This document shows, piece after piece, positions 55,101-61,847 of a stretch of DNA of 64,000 bases. The notes below the pieces were generated by a model, which saw only the letters and a list, made by a program, of their open reading frames with translations, made no database searches and was not told the DNA's origin. This DNA is from CAYOHP01 sp964403795 [NCBI: uncultured bacterium] (lineage in GTDB: Bacteria; Muiribacteriota; UBA6191; CAZXTJ01): assembly GCA_964403795.1 (NCBI GenBank), contig CAYOHP010000009.1, forward strand, positions 1 through 64,000, written 5' to 3'. The position numbers and the translations under genes are program-made. The first letter of the stretch is position 1; every line of letters begins with the position of its first letter.

Positions 55101-57976
55101 CCGTCGAAACCCTCGGCCGCGGCGGGTCCGTACTCGGAGTGCAAGCGCTCGACCACCCTGGCCCGCACCGCATCGATGAGTTCCTGGCGCAGCTCGGCGA
55201 GGTGCTTGCCATGCTCGGCGGGAAGGGTGAATGCCTTCACCGCCTTCTTCATCCCGCCCATGGCGGCGAAGGCATCCTTGACCTCCCGGGTGACCGCGGC
55301 CGGGCCGGAGGCCGGCAGGGACTCGAGGAATCCCTTCAGGCGGCGGATCTCGCCACCCGAGATGACTCCGGGAGCCGACGACGTGGACGGGAGTCGGGCG
55401 AGCCGGTCGGCGTCGACCGTGCTGCCTCCGGGCCAGTAGAAACCGCGGTTGCCGGCCGGGATGGCCAGGCCATCCGACGCCGCGGCGGCAGCCACCCGGC
55501 CACCCCCTCCTCCGGCCCCTCCCCCACCGCTGCCCGGACCCGCACCGGAGCCTCCTGTCCCCGCCCCGGCTCCACCTCTTCCCCGACCGCCGCCGCGATC
55601 CCCGCTGGGATCCGCCGGCACCGCCGGATCGGGAGTCCCGTGGTCGGCCGCCCTGGCCTCGAGCCCGGCGCGCACCTCTTCCCGGTCGGGAGGACGGGCC
55701 GGTTCGCCGTCGAAGGGCGGAGTCGGCTCGCCGACCGCCTCGAAGAGCTTCTTGCCCGCGAAGACCCCGACCTTCACCACGTTGTTCAGCCAGAAGGCGC
55801 GCCAGTCGACGGCCCGCGGCCCGAGGTCCGCGGAACCCGCCCCGTACCCGTCCCCGGCCGGAGTGGCCGGCGGTGCCCCCGATCCGGGATCCCCGCCATC
55901 GGACCCGCCAGGTCCCTCCGTATCGTCCTCCCCGGAGGCCTCCCTCTGCTCGCGGGCGCGAATCCGTTCGATCCTCCCGGCAACCGTGGCGCTGGCCTCT
56001 TCCAGCAGCTCGATCCCCAGACCCAGGGCCAATCCCGCCTGTTCGAGTTCGAAGCGCTCGACCTCGGCCTGGTGGGCCGCCTCGACCAGGCCCTCTTCGT
56101 GCGCCGAGGTCCGCAGCTCGTCGAGCAATTTCCCCAGTGCCTCCGCCTCGGTCCTCCAGGCGGACATGGCGATCTCGGCAGCCTCCGCATCCCCGGCCGG
56201 GACGGCCTTCAGCCGGCGATAGGCGAGGAAGGCCGAGGCCTTCCGCTGGCGGACCTTGGTCTCCAGCTCCCGGTGCCGTACCAGGCGGGGGTCGGCGTCC
56301 CGACGAGCCGACTCCTGGCGATGCTCCTCCACCTGGCGGGCCAGCTCGTCGGTGCCGGCACGGATCTTCTCGAGGTCCTTGCCCAGCACCGCGACCAGCG
56401 CAGCCTCGGCCTCGCCGCGGGCGAGCTGCCGCGCCAGGACCTCCAGGGTGTCGCGGTAGCCGCGATCGACGGAGGCCACCACCTGGTCGAGCCGGCGCAC
56501 CGTCGCCTCGAAGGCCTCGAGGTCGTCGCGATCGCCCTGGACACCTCCCAGGTAGTAGCCCGCCGCGGGCGCCGGGAGGTGGACCGAGACCTCGAGTCCT
56601 CCCTCCACCACCTGCTTCAGGGTCTGGGGCTGGAGCAGCAAGGTGTCGACGACCCCCACCGCCACGCCCACCACGATCCCGGTGATGGGGAAGGCTGCCA
56701 GCACCACGTCGCCCGCGATGTTCAGCGCCGTCATGGCCAGGGACCGGAAGAGTTCGAGCAGGTACCCGGGCGTGGCATGGGGAGCCCCGACCAGGAACTC
56801 GGCTCCGTACCAGCCGGCCCTGGCGATCGCCACCAGCTGTTCCGCCAGCCAGGCTCCGACCTCACCGAGGACCTTCCCGAACTCGGCTCCGGCTTTCGCC
56901 AGGGCCTGCCGACGCTCGGCCCGGAGTCCGTCGATGCCCTCCTTGATCCGGACCAGCCGGGCCTCGGCCTCGGCCCTCTTCTGCTCGGTCTCCGGGATGG
57001 CCCGCTCGGTCTCGTCGAGTCCGGCTTCCAGGTCGTCGCGGGCCGCGACCAGATCCCGGATCGCGGCCCGGGCCGCTTCCGCGGCCTCGAGCTCCCGGGC
57101 GACCTCGGCCAGGAGGTCGCGGATCCGACGAACCCGGCCCAGCCGCGTTTCGAGGCGCGCCTCCTCCCGGGCCAGGTCCAGCCTGCGCGCCAGCAGTCCG
57201 AGTTCGCGCACCTCTCCCTCGGCCAGGTCGAGCCCGATCCGGGCGACCCCGAGCTCGGCCAGCACCCGGGCCCTTGCGGCGTCGCTCCCGGGATCCTTCG
57301 GGTCAGGAGCTCCCAGCTCCTGGAGCTTCCGTTCCGCCTCCGCCAGCGTTCCCGCCGCCTGTTCCCTCCGACGCGACGCGGCCTCCAGGGCCGGTCCCGC
57401 CTCCGGCCCCTCCGGTCCCGGGGAGAGCCCGGTCGCCAGGTAAGCGAGACGGGGATCGGCGGCCTTCTCCGCGTCCCGGCGTTCCTTCGCCACCCGGACC
57501 CGTTCCCTCGCCATGTCCTCGAGTTCCCGGGCCAGGCGGTCCCGCTCGGCTGCCAGGCCGGACCGATCGAGGCTCCGCACCAGGCGGGCCGCCTCGGGAT
57601 GGCTCGCCTCCATGGCGGGGAGCCAAGGCCGCTCTCCACGCCGCTCCAGCTCCCGCCGCAGGAAGGCCTCGAGCTCGACCACCGCCGACCGTCGGCCTCG
57701 CAGGACCTGGCGACGGAACCGTGCCTTGTCCTCTTCGCTACGGGCCTGGAAGACCTCCTTGCGGAGGTTCTCCAGACGCTGGTCCTCGGACTCCCGACGC
57801 TGCTTGTCGTCGACTTCCAGCGGCCCCGGGGCCGGGGGCGGTGCGGGAGGAGGGGGCTTTCGACCGGGGCAGGGATCGCACTTCACCGGCTCGGCGCCGA
57901 GCCTCGGAGGAGCTACGAGTACCAGGCTCCCGAGGAGGAGAAGCCGGAGCGCGACCGCCACCATCCGGAGGCTCAC
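46184..57976 (-). CDS. Giant secreted multidomain protein 2 (about 3,930 residues)
   Basis: GTG 57976 starts a signal peptide (MSLRMVAVALRLLLLGSLVLVAPPRLGA; ATG 57964 is also possible). CDPCPG and a Pro-rich linker lead to about 500 residues of strongly charged coiled coil, interrupted by a hydrophobic stretch (DVVLAAFPITGIVVGVAVGV, near 430). A Gly-rich linker lies at about 789-832. Residues about 845-1100 form an unassigned domain containing KFAASDADSTAVGHRI and GEIDVTVFP. More coiled coil and Ig-like domains follow, a second charged coil near 2340-2500, a ZU5-like domain (about 2929-3062; IGARFVIPPGAL), a carboxypeptidase-regulatory-like domain (about 3169-3229), and FlgD-like Ig domains (VPDGIYRLEAV, VPDGSYRVTVD). 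No anchor tail is seen. It is the first gene of the operon. Confidence 0.87.
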   Translation of the reverse strand: MSLRMVAVALRLLLLGSLVLVAPPRLGAEPVKCDPCPGRKPPPPAPPPAPGPLEVDDKQRRESEDQRLENLRKEVFQARSEEDKARFRRQVLRGRRSAVVELEAFLRRELERRGERPWLPAMEASHPEAARLVRSLDRSGLAAERDRLARELEDMARERVRVAKERRDAEKAADPRLAYLATGLSPGPEGPEAGPALEAASRRREQAAGTLAEAERKLQELGAPDPKDPGSDAARARVLAELGVARIGLDLAEGEVRELGLLARRLDLAREEARLETRLGRVRRIRDLLAEVARELEAAEAARAAIRDLVAARDDLEAGLDETERAIPETEQKRAEAEARLVRIKEGIDGLRAERRQALAKAGAEFGKVLGEVGAWLAEQLVAIARAGWYGAEFLVGAPHATPGYLLELFRSLAMTALNIAGDVVLAAFPITGIVVGVAVGVVDTLLLQPQTLKQVVEGGLEVSVHLPAPAAGYYLGGVQGDRDDLEAFEATVRRLDQVVASVDRGYRDTLEVLARQLARGEAEAALVAVLGKDLEKIRAGTDELARQVEEHRQESARRDADPRLVRHRELETKVRQRKASAFLAYRRLKAVPAGDAEAAEIAMSAWRTEAEALGKLLDELRTSAHEEGLVEAAHQAEVERFELEQAGLALGLGIELLEEASATVAGRIERIRAREQREASGEDDTEGPGGSDGGDPGSGAPPATPAGDGYGAGSADLGPRAVDWRAFWLNNVVKVGVFAGKKLFEAVGEPTPPFDGEPARPPDREEVRAGLEARAADHGTPDPAVPADPSGDRGGGRGRGGAGAGTGGSGAGPGSGGGGAGGGGGRVAAAAASDGLAIPAGNRGFYWPGGSTVDADRLARLPSTSSAPGVISGGEIRRLKGFLESLPASGPAAVTREVKDAFAAMGGMKKAVKAFTLPAEHGKHLAELRQELIDAVRARVVERLHSEYGPAAAEGFDGWLNTGSAARRGNPSFKFAASDADSTAVGHRILHQGESVDLSERAVALFYQEWEDIAGFSPGEIDVTVFPMVKFMEIQAARSPAELVANDLYAHLLQAADAEAYTGRGALEFVKKYTRDSGSFDRVGPGRTLVKDPAAGVDPGRGNPVSPAMDAITRKIGWNPPPFTPLTNWAISANELGFLSRHAAELTGADAAVMVQKYAKYPARSGLTVLGGPHNADWAMAVLSSRLKERGGQISESVEKAAEAWRKAGARGVFDPVRAQKEAVDRIFREVLAEPGSTDVGRALKILYSGADPPGNPAALASDLGNRMLAFCERNLANQFGDAAGDLQKMLSDLGVRVNPVTGDLVGAEARLNAMFLEVSSILGNVPEARRKDLYETLLRRLPPHLASDPALSRFLDQALALSGRSRTALAREVETEIRLLSRGKPATEAVVVVARQRAAARLARRLQAEVLETTERVTRLARAMDFMRSDTFVRHLRLAANKLDDAGKRVSRLVRVLKPFRDAVRQGGAAVRNAAQLQAEMRAAMAELQGLRDGLAGAFDQDLAGFLAQLEELAGKALRKPPEAPEQLLSALARLSTPLHRLLMEGFEVGAAEPILLRASAAWRRGMDAVAGLRRSGSALVHGTVDELRRIRSLVEGWVVPVMEELDARTPRLAKLFRVLGEDVLSLGLNLLFGLLDLYSVLDPFPPCIPDQALLPCDGGPVQVFAASFDPWVAWIRVEDQGSGVNPASFSAKVVDRTDGAVLSEDLYAPGTRLRRELGQRPFEDGGRGPSLVVLAEEVFAHRAFSTADLVERVAAKALGWEPASGGGDASIMWENRIGAARLKLEVPMKGRENHELELTLGIRDRSGRAAMARKSRVRVVLDDTAPRVGVRIPAVGQAFAPGDTRIVFEVEDPPGRTPGAVASGIETSGIELILLSGGRPVSRAHWYEPGKGPDRPPAPGDPPIVASRTLGYLAPGLPEGAYGLLVVVRDRAGNTSVNGEAIVAGADPMSRSALPFRVGSGKPLRILAQARVDSPIAPGTAIPVSLSVMNATGSELQIESGGFRVVQAERTSPLAPAGVEAFTRRRFEFPRRLGPGSVVAVGEADLVAESRYRAEEEVVARFGLAGAAKVRGLAGELEAEGELSLMFPGPRASSRGRVVGSAAFLAPNGDKRPLPLGTEIHLTQIYEFPTVTLGSAGALAPGEQKLVEHVVGTGRIGNDGGGFSLDFVPASGRAGRFRLVAWSRAEDSRPDLKGKAGSTRRPLVAAVSGFRTKVPFRIVSQPLELSAMPGPEGERTWRGDFEFPGPGTGVPLPYEGDLTTGGEVSPWSRDPVVGAGSMGVASLATVMSDMSRMATQAGSGATGALQAVLLHRNPTGAFAVLATLVRAHGFLRDLEILPADSSRAVLRVPGFLPFRRGAMPPGMPSAEDPEGEDGAREAGDPEAGGHAEQAARDRVRSEDADRLLAERMEVLERVRREVDELDAELRRHGVEEAREIEEARRVEADKLGHEEELARVRADLLDLAAARDRLLPAGTRVAADDEDATARAEALLALGFVIRAREGEETLLVAAIAATAARSGELATLQEELRARADALRARREEAGRRLAEAAAAADQPLERPAVPGFALGPSGEGGKDREEETRARFEFWMSELGRKALGDGGRLEPFSIPGREGRGFGLLARWEPAAKPPGFEEDDPPRHAKGRDGERGILVPGGGSAWNDEFGIARAVAAWVRERLVGEAAGPGPGYRLLARHHDPVWGPTEAAAEAFDQFLAAAMLERSAIPPRVEGEPGLDFERLRSVLSGDSRKGADLEALRSREDVRGMCNPAALATLYHCLYQAHGRDFLANLLGARRLVAAPRWSGVYPEAADDLLLLGLLPEVRLVPGSRPGEAPVVEVRENGVLGSRGRLPFVLELDAGPGFEAPERLPIAGGKFSFSALGPGQDPVGLLRTDRFRGRTWFRVAVDATGAPRDLEGFSTPPGVIDLTVPETRVGAQGGTVRSAATGIGARFVIPPGALAGPTAIATGTLTVPGEVGGFRPVGDTVFRFEAPEGMTRVAELEIRCDPATLRGVETRGLTIARFDPGTGTFEPIPTSIDPVAGIAVAHPSHTSLFALVEDTRPPVIEVTGLGPSPVADGEAASVSIRASESVTLALRLLDEAGRELAQAGTLADRSRPGSWLWEGSDAAGRRVPDGIYRLEAVGTDASGKRSQVVTASLLVWNGARAPAAFHVVGPAAEPLAGASVSIEGVSRAATSGADGWARFDAVPVGSRWVTTRRTGYFPDRIMVEIGKSPGDHPVILERTGVKGVRVAPARLDPAGGGRFRVEAEVVRVAEYRVQVVDGEGRVRVELAAWSRRGPGPLAVDWDGRTADGEIVRGPVRIELAARVEGEVIPQASLEVFVDTGLAEALVVDPEVLGDPAQGADPEVRVGFRVVGKGRVRVSVRDRADGELAVLCDGPVEEGIQGLVWNGLDSRGEPVPDGSYRVTVDPVAADGYASRRLEAGLRIDRAVPRILEILPASGSVVTTGMPGITARFEASPGDVEAHDVRIQIDDQPAIPDSVDLATGRVAYRPKTALAAGVHVAVVLVRDRAGNEAAPRATAFHVAPPEGADRGAPRLEVEEPAAGGVVHRVEGALRVKARDPESGIDPRSFRLWIDGELRPNAVTRYIPGTSGKPWDLYQYDVALLVWDGLEGVLRYQGLTALEHADQPESTHSYRLEVEDLAGNPAAVEGVFRLVPDRAAPEFVSVAPEADSVVAVGPLALEVRLRDRGRSGLDPGAVRVLFDGEAMDPASQERWWELVPPEGAREGVATLAGEPIRGMSAPGRSERGGSGPARIAIGSPSGLVAPRAFAAGPDGSSFELSVEGELEVRSGLVGRTWIVRAGSGQPDPAPGSIVLAWLGRQEPLPESAWDRGRREGRARQALVLGEASPVRFEWSGQAWQPVLAVRIGTGARILEDASHLVSVQAWDRAGNGMPARSLVIRGRGEAP

Positions 57977-58033
57977 GGGAGGACCCCTTTCGCCGACCGT
58001 ACCACGCTGTCCGCTCCACCAGGACTGCCCTTT

Positions 58034-58109
58034 CCCGGATCCGGGACGGAGCCGATCCTCGTCCCGGATCCGGGATGCCCGGCCGCTCGACTCGTCCCGG
58101 ATCCGGGAC
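58034..58109. promoter_or_regulatory. Three-copy palindromic operator candidate
   Basis: TCCCGGATCCGGGA, a perfect 14-bp palindrome, occurs three times with repeats beginning at 58033, 58062 and 58095, spaced 29 and 33 bases (close to three helical turns). They lie between the divergent starts at 57976 (giant operon) and 58227. The flanks differ by a base while the core is identical, which points to a dimeric regulator's binding sites. No matching regulator can be named. Confidence 0.55.
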
Positions 58110-58226
58110 GGAACCCCCAGCCCCTGAGCAGCTCCCGCATCGGGAGCCGGCTGCAGCAACTGGCACGGATCCTGGTGAAGAGCCCTCGACCGGAGCCCCC
58201 GGCTCCAATCGATGGAAGGAACCCCG

Positions 58227-58595
58227 ATGTCCCGGTCCACCCTGAGCCGCCTGCTGATCCTCTCGCTGTCGGCTTTCGCACTCTGCACCTTCACGGCTTC
58301 GGCCCAGGACGCGCCGGCCGCGGCCCTCCCGATCGCCACAGGAGATGGGTCCGCGGAATCGCTCGTCTCCGAGAGCACCCGTCAGCTCGAAGCCCGCACC
58401 GCCGAACTGGACCGACTGCTCGAGGCCTTCGTGCAGGACGGGGCCGATCGCTCCCCTCCGGCCGTCCAGGCCCTCCTGGGAGCCGCGTCCTGGCTCCGAC
58501 GCGAGATCATCCTTCGCGATCGTCTGCTGGCCCGGATCCAGGAGGACCGCCAGCGAGCCGAGGCCGGCCAGGCCACTCCTCGCCCTCTCCGGTGA
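58227..58595 (+). CDS. Small secreted helical protein
   Basis: A 122-residue protein. ATG 58227 is chosen because GGAAGGA lies six bases upstream, and it begins a clean signal peptide (MSRSTLSRLLILSLSAFALCTFTASAQ). The mature part is acidic, then a helix with heptad-like Leu/Arg spacing (ESTRQLEARTAELDRLLEAF, ASWLRREIILRDRLLARI). Divergent from the giant-protein operon and under the same triple palindrome, so it may be co-regulated. Function unknown. Confidence 0.65.
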   Translation: MSRSTLSRLLILSLSAFALCTFTASAQDAPAAALPIATGDGSAESLVSESTRQLEARTAELDRLLEAFVQDGADRSPPAVQALLGAASWLRREIILRDRLLARIQEDRQRAEAGQATPRPLR

Positions 58596-58635
58596 CCCAT
58601 CCCCGCCTTCCCCCGAATCGAAAGGAACGATCCCG

Positions 58636-59298
58636 ATGATCCAGACCCGCACCACTCGCACCGCCCTCGGTTTTGCCGCCTTCCTCGCCCTGGCTGCCTC
58701 GAGCCCGGCCTCGGACGCCCCCTTCGGCCAGGACGCGGGCTCCCTTCCCGGATCCCCTACCCCGGCCGGCTTCGTCGCCCCGGCACCGGTGGCAGCCCTG
58801 CCCGCTCCCGGGGTCCTCGATCTCGAGGCCCGCATCCAGGCCCTCATCAACGAGGTCGCCGCCTACCGCTCCGGCCCCGCCGCGGCTCGGGCCGACGCCG
58901 CCCGGACCTTCTCGGAGGCGATCCACCGGAGCCGTGCCGCAGCCGGCAATCACACCCGACGGGAACTCGAGGCCCTCCTCGACTCCGGGCGTGCCTACCT
59001 CCAGCACCAGCAGACCCGGGATGCCGCCCGGGAGGCCCTGGTCCCCCGCCTCCAGGCGCTCGGAGCCGAACTCTCGGAGCGGATCCGGCAGGATCTCACC
59101 CACCCGGAGAGGATCCGGGCGGACCTGGCCGCGGCCCCGCACTTCGATCGCCCCAGCCTGGCCCGAGCCAAGGCATGCTTCGACCGGTCGGCCCACCAGG
59201 TCCCGGGCGTGGCTCCTTCCCTCGAGTATCCCGAGCTCCCGGCCCCGGGGGCCCCCGGGGCGTCGCCCTCGCCCACCCCCGCTGGGTCCTCTTCCTGA
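58636..59298 (+). CDS. Secreted Ala/Pro-rich helical protein
   Basis: A 220-residue protein from ATG 58636, with AAAGGA upstream. The signal peptide is MIQTRTTRTALGFAAFLALAASSPASD. A Pro/Ala linker (GSPTPAGFVAPAPVAALPAP) precedes a helical region (LDLEARIQALINEVAAYRSG, HTRRELEALLDSGRAYLQ, ALGAELSERIRQDL) and a Pro/Ser-rich tail. It lies 40 bases after the previous small secreted gene, to which its helical layout is similar. No family is recognised. Confidence 0.65.
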   Translation: MIQTRTTRTALGFAAFLALAASSPASDAPFGQDAGSLPGSPTPAGFVAPAPVAALPAPGVLDLEARIQALINEVAAYRSGPAAARADAARTFSEAIHRSRAAAGNHTRRELEALLDSGRAYLQHQQTRDAAREALVPRLQALGAELSERIRQDLTHPERIRADLAAAPHFDRPSLARAKACFDRSAHQVPGVAPSLEYPELPAPGAPGASPSPTPAGSSS

Positions 59299-59393
59299 GG
59301 CGATCGGCCGGGGAGGACCACGCGGTCCCGGACCCGCGATCCTCCCTGGCCTGGCCTCTCGACCTCGGGTACTGTCGGGGCCTGGAGGTACCC

Positions 59394-60626
59394 ATGGCGA
59401 ACTACAGCTTGCAGGCTTGTCCGCTGTTCGCGGGCCTGAGCGAAGTGGAGCTCGCCGCCCTCAATCGACGCGCCGAGGTCATGGACATCCGGGTCGGGAC
59501 CAGCCTGTTCAAGGTCGGGGATCCGGCCGACGCCTTCTACCTCGTGAGCCACGGGTCGGTCCGGATCGACGTGCCGGCCACCGCCAAGGAGCCGGCGAAG
59601 CAGGTGACCCTCCGGGACGGCGCCTTCTTCGGGGAGATCGGCCTGGTCCGGGACTGCCCCCGCACCGCCTCGGCGTTCGCCGACTTCGGGGCCCGGGTCG
59701 TGAAGATCCCCCGCAAGGCCTTCCTCGACCTGATGCAGCACGACGCCAAGGTGGCCCGCAAGATCGCGCTGGCCATCCTCGACCGTTTGAATGAGTTCGA
59801 GGGAGCGGACGCGGGGCGGCGCGACGCCAAGGAACCGCAGGTCATGATGGTCCTCTCCACCGGGAACCGCGAGGGCGCCTCGTTCCTCTCCGCCAACCTC
59901 GCCGTCAAGTTCCGGCTGGCGACCAAGCTCCCGGTGCTCGGCATCGACATGAATTTCGGCGATCAGGGGATGTGGCGCTACCTCGAGACCATGTCGAACC
60001 TCGGGTCCTTCGCCCCGATCATCGAGGCCGAGAAGATCGACGCCGCCACCATCGAGAAGGCCCTGGACCGGGTTCCCAGCGGGGTCGCCCTGATCTCCGG
60101 CCATGACGCCGAGCGCAGCGACGCGCTCCGGCCGCGCCACGTCCACGAGATGATCAAGGCCGCCCGCGAGCGCTACCAATACATCCTGATCGAGGTCGGC
60201 AAGGAGGAGACCCTGCTCAATGCCGAGGTCGCCCGGAGTTCCGATGCCGCCCTCATCGTCTGCATGCCCACCGAGGTCTCCATCGCGGCGGCCGACGCCA
60301 AGGCGGAGTGGCTGCGCGGCCAGGGCCTCGACGGCCGGATCCGCTTCGTGGTGAACCGGATCCCGAAGAACCCCGAGGTCGACCCGGCTGCCATCAAGAA
60401 GGTCCTGGGGGACGACCTGCTGGGGACGATCCGGAGGTCCGAGGTCCAGTTCGAGCTGGGCCGCAACGCCTCGGCCCCGGTGGTCCAGGCCCGTCCCGAC
60501 AGCGAGCTGGCCGTCGAGATCACCCGAGTCTGCCAGGCGATCCGGGCCGGCGACATGCTCGGCAAGTCGAGCATGCTGGGCAAGGTCCGCGACCTCATGC
60601 TCTGGGGATTCGGGTTCACGGACTGA
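59394..60626 (+). CDS. Cyclic-nucleotide-binding / MinD-CpaE-like fusion protein 1
   Basis: A 410-residue cytoplasmic protein. Residues about 8-125 are a cNMP-binding (CAP/Crp effector) domain: LFAGLSEVELAALNRRAEVM, VGDPADAFYLVSHGSVRI and GAFFGEIGLVRDCPRTASA, the phosphate-binding-cassette region. Residues about 145-390 are a P-loop NTPase of the MinD/CpaE kind (SANLAVKFRLATKLPVLGID, YQYILIEVGK, RIRFVVNRIP). The Walker A equivalent, STGNREGASFLS, lacks the signature lysines, so nucleotide hydrolysis is doubtful. Start ATG 59394 has GGAGGT five bases upstream. It forms an operon with its paralog four bases downstream. CpaE-like proteins localise pilus or secretion machinery; the cAMP-type input is unusual. 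Confidence 0.85.
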   Translation: MANYSLQACPLFAGLSEVELAALNRRAEVMDIRVGTSLFKVGDPADAFYLVSHGSVRIDVPATAKEPAKQVTLRDGAFFGEIGLVRDCPRTASAFADFGARVVKIPRKAFLDLMQHDAKVARKIALAILDRLNEFEGADAGRRDAKEPQVMMVLSTGNREGASFLSANLAVKFRLATKLPVLGIDMNFGDQGMWRYLETMSNLGSFAPIIEAEKIDAATIEKALDRVPSGVALISGHDAERSDALRPRHVHEMIKAARERYQYILIEVGKEETLLNAEVARSSDAALIVCMPTEVSIAAADAKAEWLRGQGLDGRIRFVVNRIPKNPEVDPAAIKKVLGDDLLGTIRRSEVQFELGRNASAPVVQARPDSELAVEITRVCQAIRAGDMLGKSSMLGKVRDLMLWGFGFTD

Positions 60627-60630
60627 GTCC

Positions 60631-61836
60631 ATGTCGCGCTACCACGAGATCCCGCTCTTCCAGGACCTGACCGAGGACGAACTCGAGCGGCTCTGCGGCC
60701 TCATGAAGACCGTCGAGTTCGAGGACGGAACCCTGCTGTTCCGGCAGGGGGATCCCCCTTCCCACGTCTACATCGTGCGCAAGGGCAGGGTACGGATCTT
60801 CGCTGCCCATGACGGGCGCGAGGAAACCTACACCACACTGACGGTGGGCGGGATCTTCGGCGAGATCGGGGTCCTCAAGGGAAGCGCGCGCACCGCCTCG
60901 GCGGTGGCCGACGGTCCGGTGGAGGTCATCGAGATGGAGGGCGAGGCCTTCCGCGAGCTGACCGAGGACTGTCCCAACATCGCCAGGATCGTGCTCCAGA
61001 CCATGTTCGGGCGGTTCCGGGCCGACCAGGAGCGGGCCCAGCGGCGGGCCAGGCGGAACGCCACCAAGGGCAGGATCCTCCCCCTGTTCTCGGCGACCGG
61101 GGGTGCCGGCACCTCCACGGTGACCGCCAACCTGGCGGGCTGCATCCGCGAGCTCTCCCGGAAGAGCGTGGCGGTCCTCGACCTCGACCTGATGTTCGGC
61201 GACATAGGGCCCATCTTCGGGGTCGAAGGGGGCTTCACCCTCTCGGAGATCCTGATGGCCGAGGAGGTCGACGAAGGAGCCGTCCTCGAGCTCGGCCAGA
61301 AGACCTCGTCGGGAGTGGACGTGTTCCAGGCCCCGGCCCGTCCCGAGGACGGCGAGTTCGTGGATGCAGGATTCGTCGCCAAGGTCGTCACGGTGCTCGC
61401 CAACCACTACGACTACGTCCTGTGCGACACCACCCGGCGCCTCTACGACATCACCCTCGACCTCTACGAGATGGCGCACACGCCACTCCTGGTGGTGACC
61501 CCGGAGATCACCAGCATCCGCAACTCGGCCCGCTGGATCGACGTCCTGAAACGGGTCGGACTGCCGATGGACGGGCTCAAGCTGATCGTGAACAGGGTGG
61601 ACTCCGGCAACGAGACCTCAGTGAAGTACATCCGCAAGCGCCTGCCCGGCGAAGTGGTGGCGACGCTTCCCCAGGACGAGGCGGCCCGGACCTCGGTGAA
61701 CGTCGGCAAGCTCCTGCTGGAAACCGCCCCGACCTCGCCCCTGGGCGGAGCCTTGCGCAAGGCCGCCGGGGCCCTGATCGGGATCGAGGTGTCCGATCCC
61801 GCGGCCAACCGCTTCTTCTGGCAGGACTGGTTCTGA
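60631..61836 (+). CDS. Cyclic-nucleotide-binding / MinD-CpaE-like fusion protein 2
   Basis: A 401-residue paralog of the preceding gene, four bases behind it. The cNMP domain (about 6-125) has LFQDLTEDELERLCGLMKTV, PPSHVYIVRKGRVRIFAAHD and GGIFGEIGVLKGSARTASAV. The MinD/CpaE part (about 148-390) begins PLFSATGGAGTSTVTANLAG, then VAVLDLDLMFGDIGPIFGVE, DYVLCDTT, TPEITSIRNS and LKLIVNRVDSGNETS. It resembles Walker A more closely (GGAGTST) than its partner, yet Thr or Ala replaces the conserved lysines. The two probably form a heteromer that couples a nucleotide second messenger to positioning of an assembly. Convergent with the frameshifted regulator, 11 bases apart. Confidence 0.87.
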   Translation: MSRYHEIPLFQDLTEDELERLCGLMKTVEFEDGTLLFRQGDPPSHVYIVRKGRVRIFAAHDGREETYTTLTVGGIFGEIGVLKGSARTASAVADGPVEVIEMEGEAFRELTEDCPNIARIVLQTMFGRFRADQERAQRRARRNATKGRILPLFSATGGAGTSTVTANLAGCIRELSRKSVAVLDLDLMFGDIGPIFGVEGGFTLSEILMAEEVDEGAVLELGQKTSSGVDVFQAPARPEDGEFVDAGFVAKVVTVLANHYDYVLCDTTRRLYDITLDLYEMAHTPLLVVTPEITSIRNSARWIDVLKRVGLPMDGLKLIVNRVDSGNETSVKYIRKRLPGEVVATLPQDEAARTSVNVGKLLLETAPTSPLGGALRKAAGALIGIEVSDPAANRFFWQDWF

Positions 61837-61847
61837 CCGACCTGTCC

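Noticed and set aside
58161-58180. Near-match to a sigma-54 promoter (TGGCACG-N4-CTGG) ahead of 58227
   Set aside because: The -24 half is perfect but the -12 GC is GG, which sigma-54 promoters rarely tolerate.
52313-58639. Open frame of about 2,100 codons on the plus strand
   Set aside because: It lies antisense to giant protein 2. In DNA this GC-rich the opposite strand stays open by codon bias; it has no signal peptide, domains or ribosome site, while the minus frame has all of these.
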